Source: Skermanella mucosa (GTDB taxonomy: Bacteria; Pseudomonadota; Alphaproteobacteria; Azospirillales; Azospirillaceae). From it: a stretch of DNA of 64,000 bases. The notes beneath the pieces were generated by a model. The model had not been told where the DNA came from. It saw only the letters and a program-made list of their open reading frames with translations, and did no database searches. Below, piece by piece: positions 1-8,496 of this stretch (position 1 is its first letter; each line of letters begins with the position of its first letter). The stretch lies in the NCBI RefSeq assembly GCF_016765655.2, contig NZ_CP086106.1, positions 2,042,501 through 2,106,500 of the forward strand. Reading direction: 5' to 3'. The translations under genes and the position numbers were made by a program.

Positions 1-351
1 CCGGCACCCGCACCCGTCGCCGAGGCGCCCGAGGCGGCGCCCGCCGACGCTCCGGTGGCCGGGGTGGCGCCGGAACAGATGATCGGGCGCCCCGTGGTCA
101 ATGCCCAGGGCGAGCAGGTCGGGCAGATCCGGGATTTCCTGCTCGGGCCGGCCGGAACCGTGGAGACCGCCATCGTCGACGTCGGCGGCTATCTCGGCGC
201 ACCCAAGGAGATCGCGGTCCCGTGGGGACAGGTTAACGCCGAGCCGCAGGAGGGGCCGGTCACCCTGCCGATGGACCGGCAGCAGCTCGAAGCCGCTCCC
301 GGCCACGACTATGCCGAAGGCGCCAACGCCGTCGTCGGCCCCGCCCGCTGA
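1..351 (+). CDS. PRC-barrel domain protein, 3' part
   Basis: The reading frame is open from the first base, so the true start lies upstream of the window. The visible part begins with an Ala/Pro/Glu-rich linker of about 18 residues. A PRC-barrel domain follows: 'GRPVVNAQGEQVGQIRDF', then a beta-rich segment with 'VDVGGYLG' and 'IAVPW'. PRC-barrels are small beta-barrels found in RimM, photosynthetic reaction centre H subunits and many alphaproteobacterial envelope or stress proteins. It lies 28 bp upstream of a second PRC-barrel gene and is probably cotranscribed with it. Function beyond the domain is unknown. Confidence 0.8.
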   Translation, partial: PAPAPVAEAPEAAPADAPVAGVAPEQMIGRPVVNAQGEQVGQIRDFLLGPAGTVETAIVDVGGYLGAPKEIAVPWGQVNAEPQEGPVTLPMDRQQLEAAPGHDYAEGANAVVGPAR

Positions 352-379
352 ACCCGCGCCGCAATCAGGAGTAAAACCC

Positions 380-934
380 ATGAAGAGACAGCTTCTCCTG
401 GCGCCGGCCCTGGCGCTTTCCTTGGCCGCTCCGGCTTTCGCCCAGGACCAGGCGGCCCCGGCGCCGCCGCAGCAGCAGGCACCGGCCGGCGCCGTCGTCC
501 GCGGCCAGGGCACGGTCGAGGTCCGGCCGGCCGAACCGGAGATCCGGATCGAATCGGCGCCCGCCGAGGTGCAGGTCGAGACCACCGGGGAGCCTCAGAT
601 CCGCGTCGTCGAGGTCCCGACCATCGCGGGCCGCATGCCGGAGGACGTGGTCGGCTGGAACGTCCGCAACGCCGCCGGCGAGGACATCGGCGAAGTCCGC
701 GATTTCGTGACCGAGCCGGGCAGCCCGGCGATAACCAGCCTGGTCATGTCCCGGACGCGCCTGCTCGGCCTGGGGGAAGAGCTGGTCACGCTGCCGTGGG
801 ACCGGGTCCAGGTCGATCCGCAGGGGAATGCCCTCATCGCGACCCTGAACGAGGAGGAACTGGATAACGCGCCGGAGTTCGAGTACGGCGCGGAAGCCGG
901 GACGATCATCGGTCCGGAGCGGAACGACCAGTGA
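380..934 (+). CDS. Secreted PRC-barrel domain protein
   Basis: 184 residues. The ATG at 380 was chosen because it opens a clear Sec signal peptide (MKRQLLLAPALALSLAAPAFA, cleavage near AFA-QD) and has AGGAG about 9 bp upstream. An Ala/Pro/Gln-rich, probably disordered stretch covers residues 22-90. The C-terminal PRC-barrel (about 95-184) carries 'GWNVRNAAGEDIGEVRDF' and 'LVTLPWDRVQV', the same pattern as the preceding gene. It is likely periplasmic. The tandem pair suggests a duplication, with this copy exported. Function not known. Confidence 0.85.
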   Translation: MKRQLLLAPALALSLAAPAFAQDQAAPAPPQQQAPAGAVVRGQGTVEVRPAEPEIRIESAPAEVQVETTGEPQIRVVEVPTIAGRMPEDVVGWNVRNAAGEDIGEVRDFVTEPGSPAITSLVMSRTRLLGLGEELVTLPWDRVQVDPQGNALIATLNEEELDNAPEFEYGAEAGTIIGPERNDQ

Positions 935-980
935 CGGCCGGCAGTCCACGGGAAGAGCGAAAGAGTTCGGGTAGGAGGCA

Positions 981-2093
981 ATGAAGATGTACAGGACGTC
1001 CGTTTCCCTCGCGGCCCTGGCGATGCTCGCCTCGACCGCGGGAGCCGCGCAGGCGGAGATCCAGGTCGGCGTCGTGACCGCCGTGACGGGTTCCATGGCA
1101 TCCTTCGGCGAGCAGATGCGCAGCGGCGTCGAAGCCGCCGCGAAGGAGATCAACGCCAAGGGCGGGATCGACGGCGAGGAGATCAGCGTCAAGGTCTATG
1201 ACGACGCCTGCGACCCGAAGCAGGGCGTCACGGCCGCCAACCAGATCGTCAACGACGGCATCCAGTTCGTCATCGGCCACATGTGCACCGGGCCGTCGGT
1301 GCCGGCCTCCGACGTCTATTCGGAGGAAGGGATCATCATGATCTCGCCGACCGCGACCGCGCCGGTGCTGACCGAGCGCGGCCTGGACAACGTCTTCCGG
1401 GTGGCGGGGCGCGACGACCAGCAGGGCCGGGTGGCCGCCGACCATATCGCGGCGCATATCGAGAACCCGAAGGTCGCGATCCTCCACGACAAGCAGGCCT
1501 ACGGCAGCGGCTTGGCCGAGGCCACGACCAAGCGGCTCGCCGAGAAGGGCATCGAGCCGGTCATGACCGGCTCGGTCAATCCCGGCGAGAGCGACTTCTC
1601 CGCCCTGGTCACCAAGATGAAGTCGGAAGGCGTCAACACGGTCTATTTCGGCGGCTACCACGCCGAGGCCGGCCAGATCGTGCGCCAGATGGGCAACGCC
1701 GGCATGGACGCCGTCCTGGTCGCGGGCGATGGCCTGTCCAACCCGGACTTCTGGGCGATCACCGGCGAGAACGGGGCCGGCACCCTGTTCACCTTCAGCC
1801 CGGACCCGACCGCCAATCCGAACGCCGCTCCCGTGGTCGAGCAGCTCCGCGCCGACGGCATCGATCCGGCTTTCTTCACGCTGTACAGCTACGCGGCCTT
1901 GCAGGTGCTGGCCCAGGGCATCGAGGCGGCCGGCGAACCGGAGCCCGACGCGGTGGCCGACGCGCTGCGCGAGGGGACTTTCGAGACGGTGATCGGATCG
2001 CTGGACTTCGACGACAAGGGCGACCTGACCGAGCCGGCCTATGTCATGTATTCCTGGCAGGACGGGAAGTACCGGCAGGTTTCGGCGCGATAG
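981..2093 (+). CDS. Branched-chain amino acid-type ABC substrate-binding protein
   Basis: 370 residues with a Sec signal peptide ending near AAQA-E. It is a type I periplasmic binding protein of the LivJ/LivK family: 'IQVGVVTAVTGSMASFG', 'GGIDG', 'VIGHMCTG' and 'FRVAGRDDQQG' are the usual signatures. It would capture leucine/isoleucine/valine or related compounds in the periplasm for an ABC importer. No permease or ATPase genes adjoin it, so it is an orphan receptor that must share a membrane complex encoded elsewhere. Two strong GC-rich hairpins follow the stop codon. Ligand cannot be read from sequence. Confidence 0.9.
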   Translation: MKMYRTSVSLAALAMLASTAGAAQAEIQVGVVTAVTGSMASFGEQMRSGVEAAAKEINAKGGIDGEEISVKVYDDACDPKQGVTAANQIVNDGIQFVIGHMCTGPSVPASDVYSEEGIIMISPTATAPVLTERGLDNVFRVAGRDDQQGRVAADHIAAHIENPKVAILHDKQAYGSGLAEATTKRLAEKGIEPVMTGSVNPGESDFSALVTKMKSEGVNTVYFGGYHAEAGQIVRQMGNAGMDAVLVAGDGLSNPDFWAITGENGAGTLFTFSPDPTANPNAAPVVEQLRADGIDPAFFTLYSYAALQVLAQGIEAAGEPEPDAVADALREGTFETVIGSLDFDDKGDLTEPAYVMYSWQDGKYRQVSAR

Positions 2094-2101
2094 CCGGGGA
2101 G

Positions 2102-2141
2102 GGTGCGCGTCCCGCGCACCTTGGGCGGCGGGACGCCGCCC
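2102..2141 (+). promoter_or_regulatory. Two tandem GC-rich hairpins after the binding-protein gene
   Basis: Two adjacent hairpins: 2102-2109 pairs with 2113-2120 (8 bp, 3-nt loop) and 2123-2130 pairs with 2134-2141 (8 bp, 3-nt loop). They start 8 bp after the stop codon. No U-tract follows, so they fit an mRNA-stabilising 3' structure or a Rho-type/processing site better than an intrinsic terminator. Confidence 0.45.
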
Positions 2142-2224
2142 CTCCGCTGGAAGGGCTTCCATGGGATGGTCGGGCGCCGGCGCTGTTGTCATGGGAATCC
2201 TATCCAAGACAGAAAGTCCATCCC

Positions 2225-3187
2225 ATGCGCAGCCTGCGGAACTCCACGATCGTCATCACCGGTGCATCGAGCGGCATCGGCCGGGCGACCGCCGTCGCCT
2301 TCGCCCGGCAGGGCGCCAACTTGGCCCTGGCCGCCCGGCGCGACGAGGCGCTGTATGAGGTCGCCGCCGAGTGCCGGAGCCATGGCGCCGATGTGATCGC
2401 CCTTCCGTCCGACGTGACCGAACTGGACGACATGCGCCTGCTGGCGGAGGAGGCGGCCGAGCGGTTCGGCGAGATCGACGTCTGGATCAACAATGCCGGC
2501 ATCGGCCTGGTCGGCCCGTTCGCCGACGTGCCCATGGCCTCGCATCGGCAGGTGATCGAGACGAACCTGTTCGGCAGCATGAACGGCACCCATGCCGTGC
2601 TGCCCTATTTCCTGGAGCAGGGCCACGGCACGCTGATCACCAACATCTCCTTCGGTGCCTGGATCGCGCCGCCCTTCGCCGCCGCCTATGCCGCGAGCAA
2701 GTTCGGCCTGGAGGGCTTTACCCAGAGCCTGCGGCTGGAACTGGAGGAGTGGCCCGACATCCATGTCTGCAACGTGTTCCCCGCCGTGATCGACACGCCG
2801 GGGTACCAGCACGGCGGCAACTACATGGGCAAGGAACTGAAGCCCGGATCGCCGCTGGTGCCGCCGGAGCGCGTGGCCGACGCGATGGTCGGGCTGGCGC
2901 TGCGTCCCCGGCGCGGCGTCAGCGTCGGCGCCCTGGCGCCGCTGACCAAGCTGGCCCATACCATGGCGCCGGCCCTGACGGAGGCAGTGATGGCGCGCGG
3001 CCTGCGCCGTTACTTCAAGCGGGCGGCGCCGTCGCCCTATACCCACGGCTCGCTGTTCCGGCCGGTGCCTCAGGGGACCGCCGCGTCCGGCGGCTACCGG
3101 CAGCAGACGAGCGGATCGCCCCTGATGCTCGCGGGGCTGGCCGCGGCCGGACTGGTCGCAGCCGGTGTGTTCGCCGCGCGCCGCTGA
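2225..3187 (+). CDS. SDR family oxidoreductase with C-terminal membrane anchor
   Basis: 320 residues. Classical short-chain dehydrogenase: cofactor motif TGASSGIG (12-19), NNAG (89-92), and the catalytic Ser142/Tyr155/Lys159 (YAASK). The ATG at 2225 starts a few residues before the Rossmann fold, as expected. After the catalytic domain there is a 60-residue extension ending in a hydrophobic stretch, 'LMLAGLAAAGLVAAGVFAA', followed by Arg-Arg. This looks like a tail anchor. Substrate unknown; likely an NADP(H)-dependent alcohol/ketone reductase at the inner membrane. Confidence 0.88.
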   Translation: MRSLRNSTIVITGASSGIGRATAVAFARQGANLALAARRDEALYEVAAECRSHGADVIALPSDVTELDDMRLLAEEAAERFGEIDVWINNAGIGLVGPFADVPMASHRQVIETNLFGSMNGTHAVLPYFLEQGHGTLITNISFGAWIAPPFAAAYAASKFGLEGFTQSLRLELEEWPDIHVCNVFPAVIDTPGYQHGGNYMGKELKPGSPLVPPERVADAMVGLALRPRRGVSVGALAPLTKLAHTMAPALTEAVMARGLRRYFKRAAPSPYTHGSLFRPVPQGTAASGGYRQQTSGSPLMLAGLAAAGLVAAGVFAARR

Positions 3188-3195
3188 GGCGGGTC

Positions 3196-4353
3196 TCACC
3201 AGAGGAGGCCGTAGACCTCGGCCATGCGGTCCATGCGGCGGCGGAAGCTGAACTCGGCCTCGATCCGCCGCCGGGCCGCGCCGGCGAGCCGGTGGCGCAA
3301 AGCGGGGTCTCCGGCCAGCCGGCACAGGCCGCCGGCCAGGGCTTCGGCCGAACCGGCTTCGACCGTCAGCATGTCGGAGCCGTCGCGGGCGAAACCGTCG
3401 ATGCCGCCGCACCGGGTCGCCAGAACCGGGACTTCCATCGCCATCGCCTCCAGCACCACGTTGGGCAGGCCCTCGCGCAGGCTGGACAGGCAGAACAGGT
3501 CGAAGCACTCGAACAGGGCGACCGTGTCGGACCGGAAGCCCGTCAGCCGGATGCGGTCGCCGTGTCCCGTGGCGGCAGCCTGCGCCTCCAGGGCAGCCTT
3601 CTCCTCGCCCTCGCCGGCGATCCACAGTTCCAGGTCCAGGCCCTCGTCGATCAGCGCCGCAACCGCCCGGATCAGCAGGTCGAACCCCTTCTCCGGGGAC
3701 AGCCGCCCGACGGCGCCGACCAGAAGGCGCCCGGGGGGCAGACGGCCGCGCTCCGCGGCCAGGGCGGCGGGGCCTGAACGCCGGAAATCCTCGGTGTCGA
3801 TGGCGTTCTCGATCAGGTGCAGCCGGTCCTCCGGGACGCCGCCGGCGCGGCAGCGCTCGTACAGGTCGGACGACACGACGATCACCTGGTCGTGGCGCGG
3901 CAGCGTCCAGCGGTCGATCGCGTAATAGAGCGGCGTCTTGGGCGTGTGCTTGACCCAGCCATGGACCGTCGTCACCAGCTTGAAGCCGAGCAGCGGCTTC
4001 AGCAGCACGCCGAACAGGTTCGTCTTGTAGTCGTGGCCGTGCCAGACCTTGACGTCGTTCTCCCGGCATATGGCCGCCAGGCGGCGCAGGCTGGCCGGGC
4101 TGAAGGCGGAGGCGTCGTCCACCTCGATCAGGGGGCAGCCCTTGGCGGTGGCCCGTCCGCGCAGCACCTCGAAGCCGGGATCGCCGGGCGGCCGCAGGTA
4201 GCAGGCCAGCTCGCGGTAGCCGGTGCCGCGCATGTATCGGGGCGAGTTGAAGATGGTCTTTTCCGGTCCGCCGCCGGTCCCGGTCACGATCCGGGTATGC
4301 AGCACCGTGACATCGTCGGCGGGGGTCTCATCAAGGGGGGTGATGATGTTCAT
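3196..4353 (-). CDS. Glycosyltransferase family 4
   Basis: 385 residues, GT-B fold. The C-terminal half carries 'VGAVGRLSPEKGFDLLIRA', 'IAGEGEEKAALE' and 'CLSSLREGLPNVVLEAMA', including the E-x7-E nucleotide-sugar motif typical of retaining GT4 enzymes. The N-terminus has the acceptor-site glycine-rich 'GTGGGPEKTI'. It is cytoplasmic or peripheral at the membrane and adds a sugar to a lipid-linked polysaccharide. Its ATG overlaps the stop of the upstream glycosyltransferase gene by 4 bp (4350-4353), so the two are translationally coupled. Donor and acceptor unknown. Confidence 0.88.
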   Translation of the reverse strand: MNIITPLDETPADDVTVLHTRIVTGTGGGPEKTIFNSPRYMRGTGYRELACYLRPPGDPGFEVLRGRATAKGCPLIEVDDASAFSPASLRRLAAICRENDVKVWHGHDYKTNLFGVLLKPLLGFKLVTTVHGWVKHTPKTPLYYAIDRWTLPRHDQVIVVSSDLYERCRAGGVPEDRLHLIENAIDTEDFRRSGPAALAAERGRLPPGRLLVGAVGRLSPEKGFDLLIRAVAALIDEGLDLELWIAGEGEEKAALEAQAAATGHGDRIRLTGFRSDTVALFECFDLFCLSSLREGLPNVVLEAMAMEVPVLATRCGGIDGFARDGSDMLTVEAGSAEALAGGLCRLAGDPALRHRLAGAARRRIEAEFSFRRRMDRMAEVYGLLW

Positions 4354-5531
4354 GACGATGCGGTGATCCAGCGTTCGAACTGCGCCGCCTTGGCGTCCCA
4401 GCCTTCCCCGGCAAGGCGGGTGCGGGCCAGCGCCTGGGCCTGCGGCAGCGAGCGGCGCGCCCGGGCCAGGCAGAGGGAGGCGAACCGGGTCGGATCGGCG
4501 GTCAGGTCCATGGCGTCGGCCCAGGCCCGGTTGGCTGGCAGGGGAGTGGCCACCACCGGCAGGCCGGTCGCCAGGTATTCCTTCAGCTTCAAGGGTTGCA
4601 TGGCGCGGGTGACGGGCAGGTCGGCGTAGGGCATCACCAGGACGTCGGCATCCTCCGCGAGGCCCGGCAGACGGTCGTAAGGGACGGGACCCAGCCAGGT
4701 GACCGCCGGGCTGCGGGCCAGCCGCTCGTCCACGTCGTGGTGCCGGCCGGCCATCCTCAGGTCGCAGGTCTCGGTCAGGGTCAGGCAGATGTCGGCGTCC
4801 AGCCTGCGGTCGGCGAGTCCCCAGTAGAGCGCGATGGGCCGCCGGCCCGGCCCGCAGAGCGGCCGGCGGCGCACGCCGCTCCAGTGGTCCCGGTCGATCC
4901 CGTGGGTCAGGAGCCGGGCGTCGAAGCCCAACCGGGACAGGCGCTGGCGCAGCACTTCGGAAACGCAGATCACGCCGGAGACATGGGGCAGCAGGTCACG
5001 TTCCAGCGTTCGCAGCGTTCCGCCGTCCAGTCCCGGCCACTCGGCGAAATCGTCCACGCAGTAGTAGATCCAGTTCAGGCCGGGGAAATCGGCGGCCAGA
5101 TCGGCGGTTATCGGCACCGTGGTGATGACGGCCGCCGGGGCGGGGTCCCGCTCCAGGACAGGTGCCAGCGCCCTGCGGAGCAGCCGCCGGTTCAGCGCGC
5201 GCTCCGCCCGTGTCTTGAAGCCCGGCCAGTGGGCCGGCGCATGGACCCGGGGAGCCGGGCCTTCCGGCACTTCAGGCTTGGCGACGCCGGCGGGCCGGGT
5301 CCATGACACCGCCTTCTCCAGCGCCCGCGCCAGATCGGCGCGCGACAGGGTGGGGCGGCGGGTGCCGATCGTGTTGACCCAATCCACGTCGAAGCGCTCC
5401 AGGAGATGCCGGACCAGATGCTGTGCGCTGCTGGGATGACGGCCCCAGTCGTCGCTGAAGACGACGAGGCGCGCCCGCGGCGGGATGATCCGCGGCGGCT
5501 TGGGTAATGTCGGAGATGGGTCCCGATGCAT
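4350..5531 (-). CDS. Glycosyltransferase (GT-B fold)
   Basis: 393 residues, first gene of a two-gene minus-strand unit. It has the GT-B pattern: 'SDDWGRHPSSAQHLV' near the N-terminus, 'NWIYYCVDDFAEWPG' in the middle (a feature of this family's N-terminal domain), and 'VLVMPYADLPVTRAMQPLKLKEYLATGLPV' spanning the C-terminal sugar-nucleotide site. The last region includes a conserved K-x-x-E-Y-L-A-x-G-x-P-V motif. It probably acts on the same glycan as the downstream GT4 gene. Specificity unknown. Confidence 0.82.
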   Translation of the reverse strand: MHRDPSPTLPKPPRIIPPRARLVVFSDDWGRHPSSAQHLVRHLLERFDVDWVNTIGTRRPTLSRADLARALEKAVSWTRPAGVAKPEVPEGPAPRVHAPAHWPGFKTRAERALNRRLLRRALAPVLERDPAPAAVITTVPITADLAADFPGLNWIYYCVDDFAEWPGLDGGTLRTLERDLLPHVSGVICVSEVLRQRLSRLGFDARLLTHGIDRDHWSGVRRRPLCGPGRRPIALYWGLADRRLDADICLTLTETCDLRMAGRHHDVDERLARSPAVTWLGPVPYDRLPGLAEDADVLVMPYADLPVTRAMQPLKLKEYLATGLPVVATPLPANRAWADAMDLTADPTRFASLCLARARRSLPQAQALARTRLAGEGWDAKAAQFERWITASS

Positions 5532-5832
5532 GGCTGCACCCTGAAATCCCCCAGGGGGGCATGAAGAACGTCAGCTCCGGAATTGCTGATCCCGGACTGC
5601 GGGAAGTACGTACCTGAACCGGGACGTACCGCAAGCCTCTCCATAGAGGATTAACACCAACGTATTAGGCGTGCGTGTCAGTGCCGGTGCATCGGGATAG
5701 GCGGTTGTCCCTGCGCAGAGTGAATGAATTTTTCCGGTATTCCTTCGCGTTCTTCAGATATCAGGGCTCAGGCGCGATAATCGCGAATGAGCACTTGATT
5801 GTGTAAAATCCATTACTCTCTAGGAATGTCTG
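5532..5832. other. Divergent intergenic region before galE
   Basis: 301 bp between the outward-reading glycosyltransferase pair and galE, visibly more AT-rich from 5640 on. It must hold promoters for both directions. I see one perfect short palindrome (5773-5785, listed separately) and no ORF that looks coding. Confidence 0.5.
5773..5785. promoter_or_regulatory. 13-bp palindrome upstream of galE
   Basis: CGCGAT-A-ATCGCG is a perfect inverted repeat around a single A, 48 bp before the galE ATG. Its position suits an operator near the transcription start. The binding protein is unknown. Confidence 0.3.
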
Positions 5833-6846
5833 ATGGACGAAAATCCGGTCGTTCTGGTCACCGGCGGCGCCGGCTATATCGGATCCCATGCCGTGCTGGC
5901 CTTGAAGGATGCCGGTTTCCCGGTCGTCGTGTTCGACAATCTCTCGACCGGCATCCGGTCGGCCGTGCCCGACGGCGTCCCGCTGATCGAAGGCGACATC
6001 GCCGATACCGAGCATGTCGCCGAAGTGATCCGCGGCTTCCAGGTCGGCGCAATCATGCATTTCGCGGGCAGCATCGTCGTCTCGGAGTCGGTCGAGAAGC
6101 CGCTGAAATACTACCGCAACAACACGCAGAACAGCCTGGGGCTGATCGAGACCTGCGTGCGCCTGGGCGTCAAGCACTTCATCTTCTCCTCGACGGCCGC
6201 CGTCTACGGCGAGCCGGAGGCTTATCCGATCGACGAGGAGTCGCCGACGCGGCCGATCAATCCTTACGGCCAGTCCAAGCTGATGACCGAGCACATGCTG
6301 CGCGACGCTTCGGCGGCCCACGGGCTGAACACCGGCATCCTCCGCTACTTCAACGTGGCGGGCGCCGACCCGGCCGGCCGGGCCGGTCAGAACACCCCGG
6401 CGGCGACGCACCTGATCAAGGTGGCGGTCCAGGCGGCGCTGGGGCTGCGCCCCGCAATCTCCGTGTTCGGCACCGACTACGACACGCCCGACGGCACCTG
6501 CATCCGAGACTATATCCATGTCTCGGACCTCGCCGACGCCCATGTGCTGGCGTTGCGCCACCTGGTCCGGAAGGGCGGAAACCTGCTGGTCAACTGCGCC
6601 TATGGCAGGGGCTTCTCGGTGCGCGAGGTGCTGAAGGCGGTGGAGAAGGTGATCGGCCGTCCCCTGCCGGTCAACGACGCGCCGCGCCGTGCCGGCGATC
6701 CGCCGGCCCTGGTCGCCAAGGCCGACCGGATCCACCAACTGCTGGGCTGGAAGCCGGCCCACGACAGCCTTGAGGAAATGGTGGAAACAGCCCTCGCCTG
6801 GGAACGGCGCATGGCCGAGGACACCAAGGCGCGCCGGGCTTCCTGA
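5833..6846 (+). CDS. galE: UDP-glucose 4-epimerase
   Basis: 337 residues, the normal length for GalE. It interconverts UDP-glucose and UDP-galactose using tightly bound NAD. N-terminal NAD motif GGAGYIGS (11-18); 'DNLSTG' after the second strand; catalytic Ser at about 120 (FSSTAAVYG) with Tyr145-x3-Lys149 (YGQSK); 'RYFNVAGADP' and 'CIRDYIHVSDLADAHV' are family signatures. It heads a plus-strand run with a methyltransferase gene 1 bp downstream of its stop, so it presumably supplies UDP-galactose to the surrounding glycan cluster. Confidence 0.96.
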   Translation: MDENPVVLVTGGAGYIGSHAVLALKDAGFPVVVFDNLSTGIRSAVPDGVPLIEGDIADTEHVAEVIRGFQVGAIMHFAGSIVVSESVEKPLKYYRNNTQNSLGLIETCVRLGVKHFIFSSTAAVYGEPEAYPIDEESPTRPINPYGQSKLMTEHMLRDASAAHGLNTGILRYFNVAGADPAGRAGQNTPAATHLIKVAVQAALGLRPAISVFGTDYDTPDGTCIRDYIHVSDLADAHVLALRHLVRKGGNLLVNCAYGRGFSVREVLKAVEKVIGRPLPVNDAPRRAGDPPALVAKADRIHQLLGWKPAHDSLEEMVETALAWERRMAEDTKARRAS

Positions 6847-6847
6847 C

Positions 6848-7432
6848 ATGTCGATCCAGGATTTCGCGTTCGGCGCCCGCGCCGGGCGGTTCGACCTGAG
6901 CGACGAGGAAGCCCGCGCGGAGCGCCGCGTGCGGGAGGTCCTGCGCCTGACGCGGGACCTGCGGGAGCTTTTCCCCGGCTCCAGCGGAATCCTGGACATC
7001 GCGGTCGGCAATGCGGAGGCGGTGCCCTGGTATCGCAGCCTGTTCCGGGGCGTCCGCCTCGTGTGCCTGGAGCCGGAGCGCCCGGCGCCCGCCCTCGCGC
7101 GGTTCGGCGGGTTGGCCCACTACCGGCGCTTCGACGGGATCAAGGTTCCCTATGCCGGCGACAGCTTCGATGTCGTCACCGGCTTCGGCGCCCTGACGCA
7201 GGCTTCTTCCGAACACCGGCCGCCCCTCCTGGAAGACCTCCTGAGGGTGCTGAAGCCGGGCGGACTGCTCGTCCTGTTCGAGCCGACCGGCGGGGAGGGG
7301 CCGTTCGGCGCGCGGGAGGCCCGCCGAACGGTCAGGGATGCCGGTTTCTGGAACGTGGCGGTCCGGTACGGCGGGGCCGTTCCGTTCCTGCCGTTCGGCC
7401 CGGAATACGCCGTGATCGGGTGCAAGCTCTGA
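6848..7432 (+). CDS. Class I SAM-dependent methyltransferase
   Basis: 194 residues; the ATG at 6848 lies 1 bp after the galE stop. It shows the methyltransferase type 11 pattern: a variant motif I 'ILDIAVGNAE', acidic 'LEPER' after strand 2, 'DSFDVVTGFGAL' (motif II) and 'LLRVLKPGGLLVLFEP' (post-II). The glycine-rich loop is weaker than usual (AVGNAE instead of GxGxG), though downstream motifs are intact. By context it may methylate a sugar or a lipid-linked intermediate. Substrate unknown. Confidence 0.82.
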   Translation: MSIQDFAFGARAGRFDLSDEEARAERRVREVLRLTRDLRELFPGSSGILDIAVGNAEAVPWYRSLFRGVRLVCLEPERPAPALARFGGLAHYRRFDGIKVPYAGDSFDVVTGFGALTQASSEHRPPLLEDLLRVLKPGGLLVLFEPTGGEGPFGAREARRTVRDAGFWNVAVRYGGAVPFLPFGPEYAVIGCKL

Positions 7433-7439
7433 AATTCCG

Positions 7440-8480
7440 GTGATACACCGCGATCCGGCCATCCTCGACGCCGTCCTGCCAGACGCCGCGGACGGCGACT
7501 TCTACGATACCGCCGCCTGGTATCGGGTCTTCGCGGAGACGTGCCTGGATCCCGGTGACCGCCTGTCGGTGGAAGCCACCCCGGAAGGTCTTGTCCTGCC
7601 GCTGCGCGAGCGGCCGGACGCCATTGGGCCGTTCCGGGGCGTCCAGCTGTCCTGGCTCGGCAACTACTACACCTGCCGTTTCGGGCCGATCCTGTCCGGA
7701 ACGGCGGATGTGGCCGAGGCATTCGCGGCCTGGGGACGGGAGGTCCGCCGCCGCGATCCGCGCCCCGCGCGGCTGGTGTTCTCGGCGCTGGACGGGGGAA
7801 CCGCCGCGCTCGATGGACTGCGGCGGGGACTGGGCCGCGCCGGGTACCTGGTCGAGACGGTCGAGGATTTCGGCAACTGGTTCAGTCCCGTCGCGGGCAG
7901 TTTCGAGGATTACTGGAAAGGGCGCGGCGCCCGCCTGCGCAACACCGTCGAGCGCAAGGAGCGGGCGCTGCGGCGCGACCATCGGGTCGACCTGGAGATC
8001 TTCCGGTCGGCGGCGGACTCGGAACGGGCGACCGCCCTGTACGAGCAGGTGCACGCCCTGTCCTGGAAGGAGCCGGAGCCCTATCCGCTCTTCGTTCCGA
8101 GCCTGATCCGCGCTGGGCTGGAAGTGGGCGCCGTCCGGGTCGGCGTGCTGCTGGCGGACGGCGAACCGGTCGCCGCCCAGCTCTGGATCGTCTGGCGGGG
8201 TCGCGCCACCATCTTCAAGCTGTCCTATGCCGAGAACCGCCGGAAACTGTCCGCCGGTTCGATCCTGACCCGCCACATGGTGCGCGAGGCGTTCCGGGCC
8301 GGCGACATCAAGGAGATCGACTTCGGCTGCGGCGACGACCCTTACAAAAGGGAATGGCTGCCGGAGCGGCGCCAGCGGTGGACCGTCACCGCGTATGATC
8401 CGACGACGGCGTGCGGTGCCGCCCATACGCTCCGGCGCTACCTGCCGCGCCTGATCCGCCGCCGGCTGCTGGGGCGGTGA
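7440..8480 (+). CDS. GNAT/FemAB-fold acyltransferase (CelD/BcsL type)
   Basis: 346 residues beginning with GTG at 7440, 7 bp after the previous stop. The C-terminal half matches the Acetyltransf_6 (CelD/BcsL) family, structurally related to FemAB: an Arg/Lys-rich 'RLRNTVERKERALRRD' segment, 'AAQLWIVWRGRATIFKLSYAE', 'LSAGSILTRHMVREAF' and the C-terminal signature 'IDFGCGDDPYKREWLP'. Known relatives transfer acyl groups to polysaccharides, and FemABX proteins use aminoacyl-tRNA as donor. Here the donor is unknown. It stands last in the galE run, and its 3' end is 17 bp from the 3' end of the odd tRNA gene on the other strand. Confidence 0.82.
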   Translation: MIHRDPAILDAVLPDAADGDFYDTAAWYRVFAETCLDPGDRLSVEATPEGLVLPLRERPDAIGPFRGVQLSWLGNYYTCRFGPILSGTADVAEAFAAWGREVRRRDPRPARLVFSALDGGTAALDGLRRGLGRAGYLVETVEDFGNWFSPVAGSFEDYWKGRGARLRNTVERKERALRRDHRVDLEIFRSAADSERATALYEQVHALSWKEPEPYPLFVPSLIRAGLEVGAVRVGVLLADGEPVAAQLWIVWRGRATIFKLSYAENRRKLSAGSILTRHMVREAFRAGDIKEIDFGCGDDPYKREWLPERRQRWTVTAYDPTTACGAAHTLRRYLPRLIRRRLLGR

Positions 8481-8496
8481 TGAGGTTCCGGGAGGG

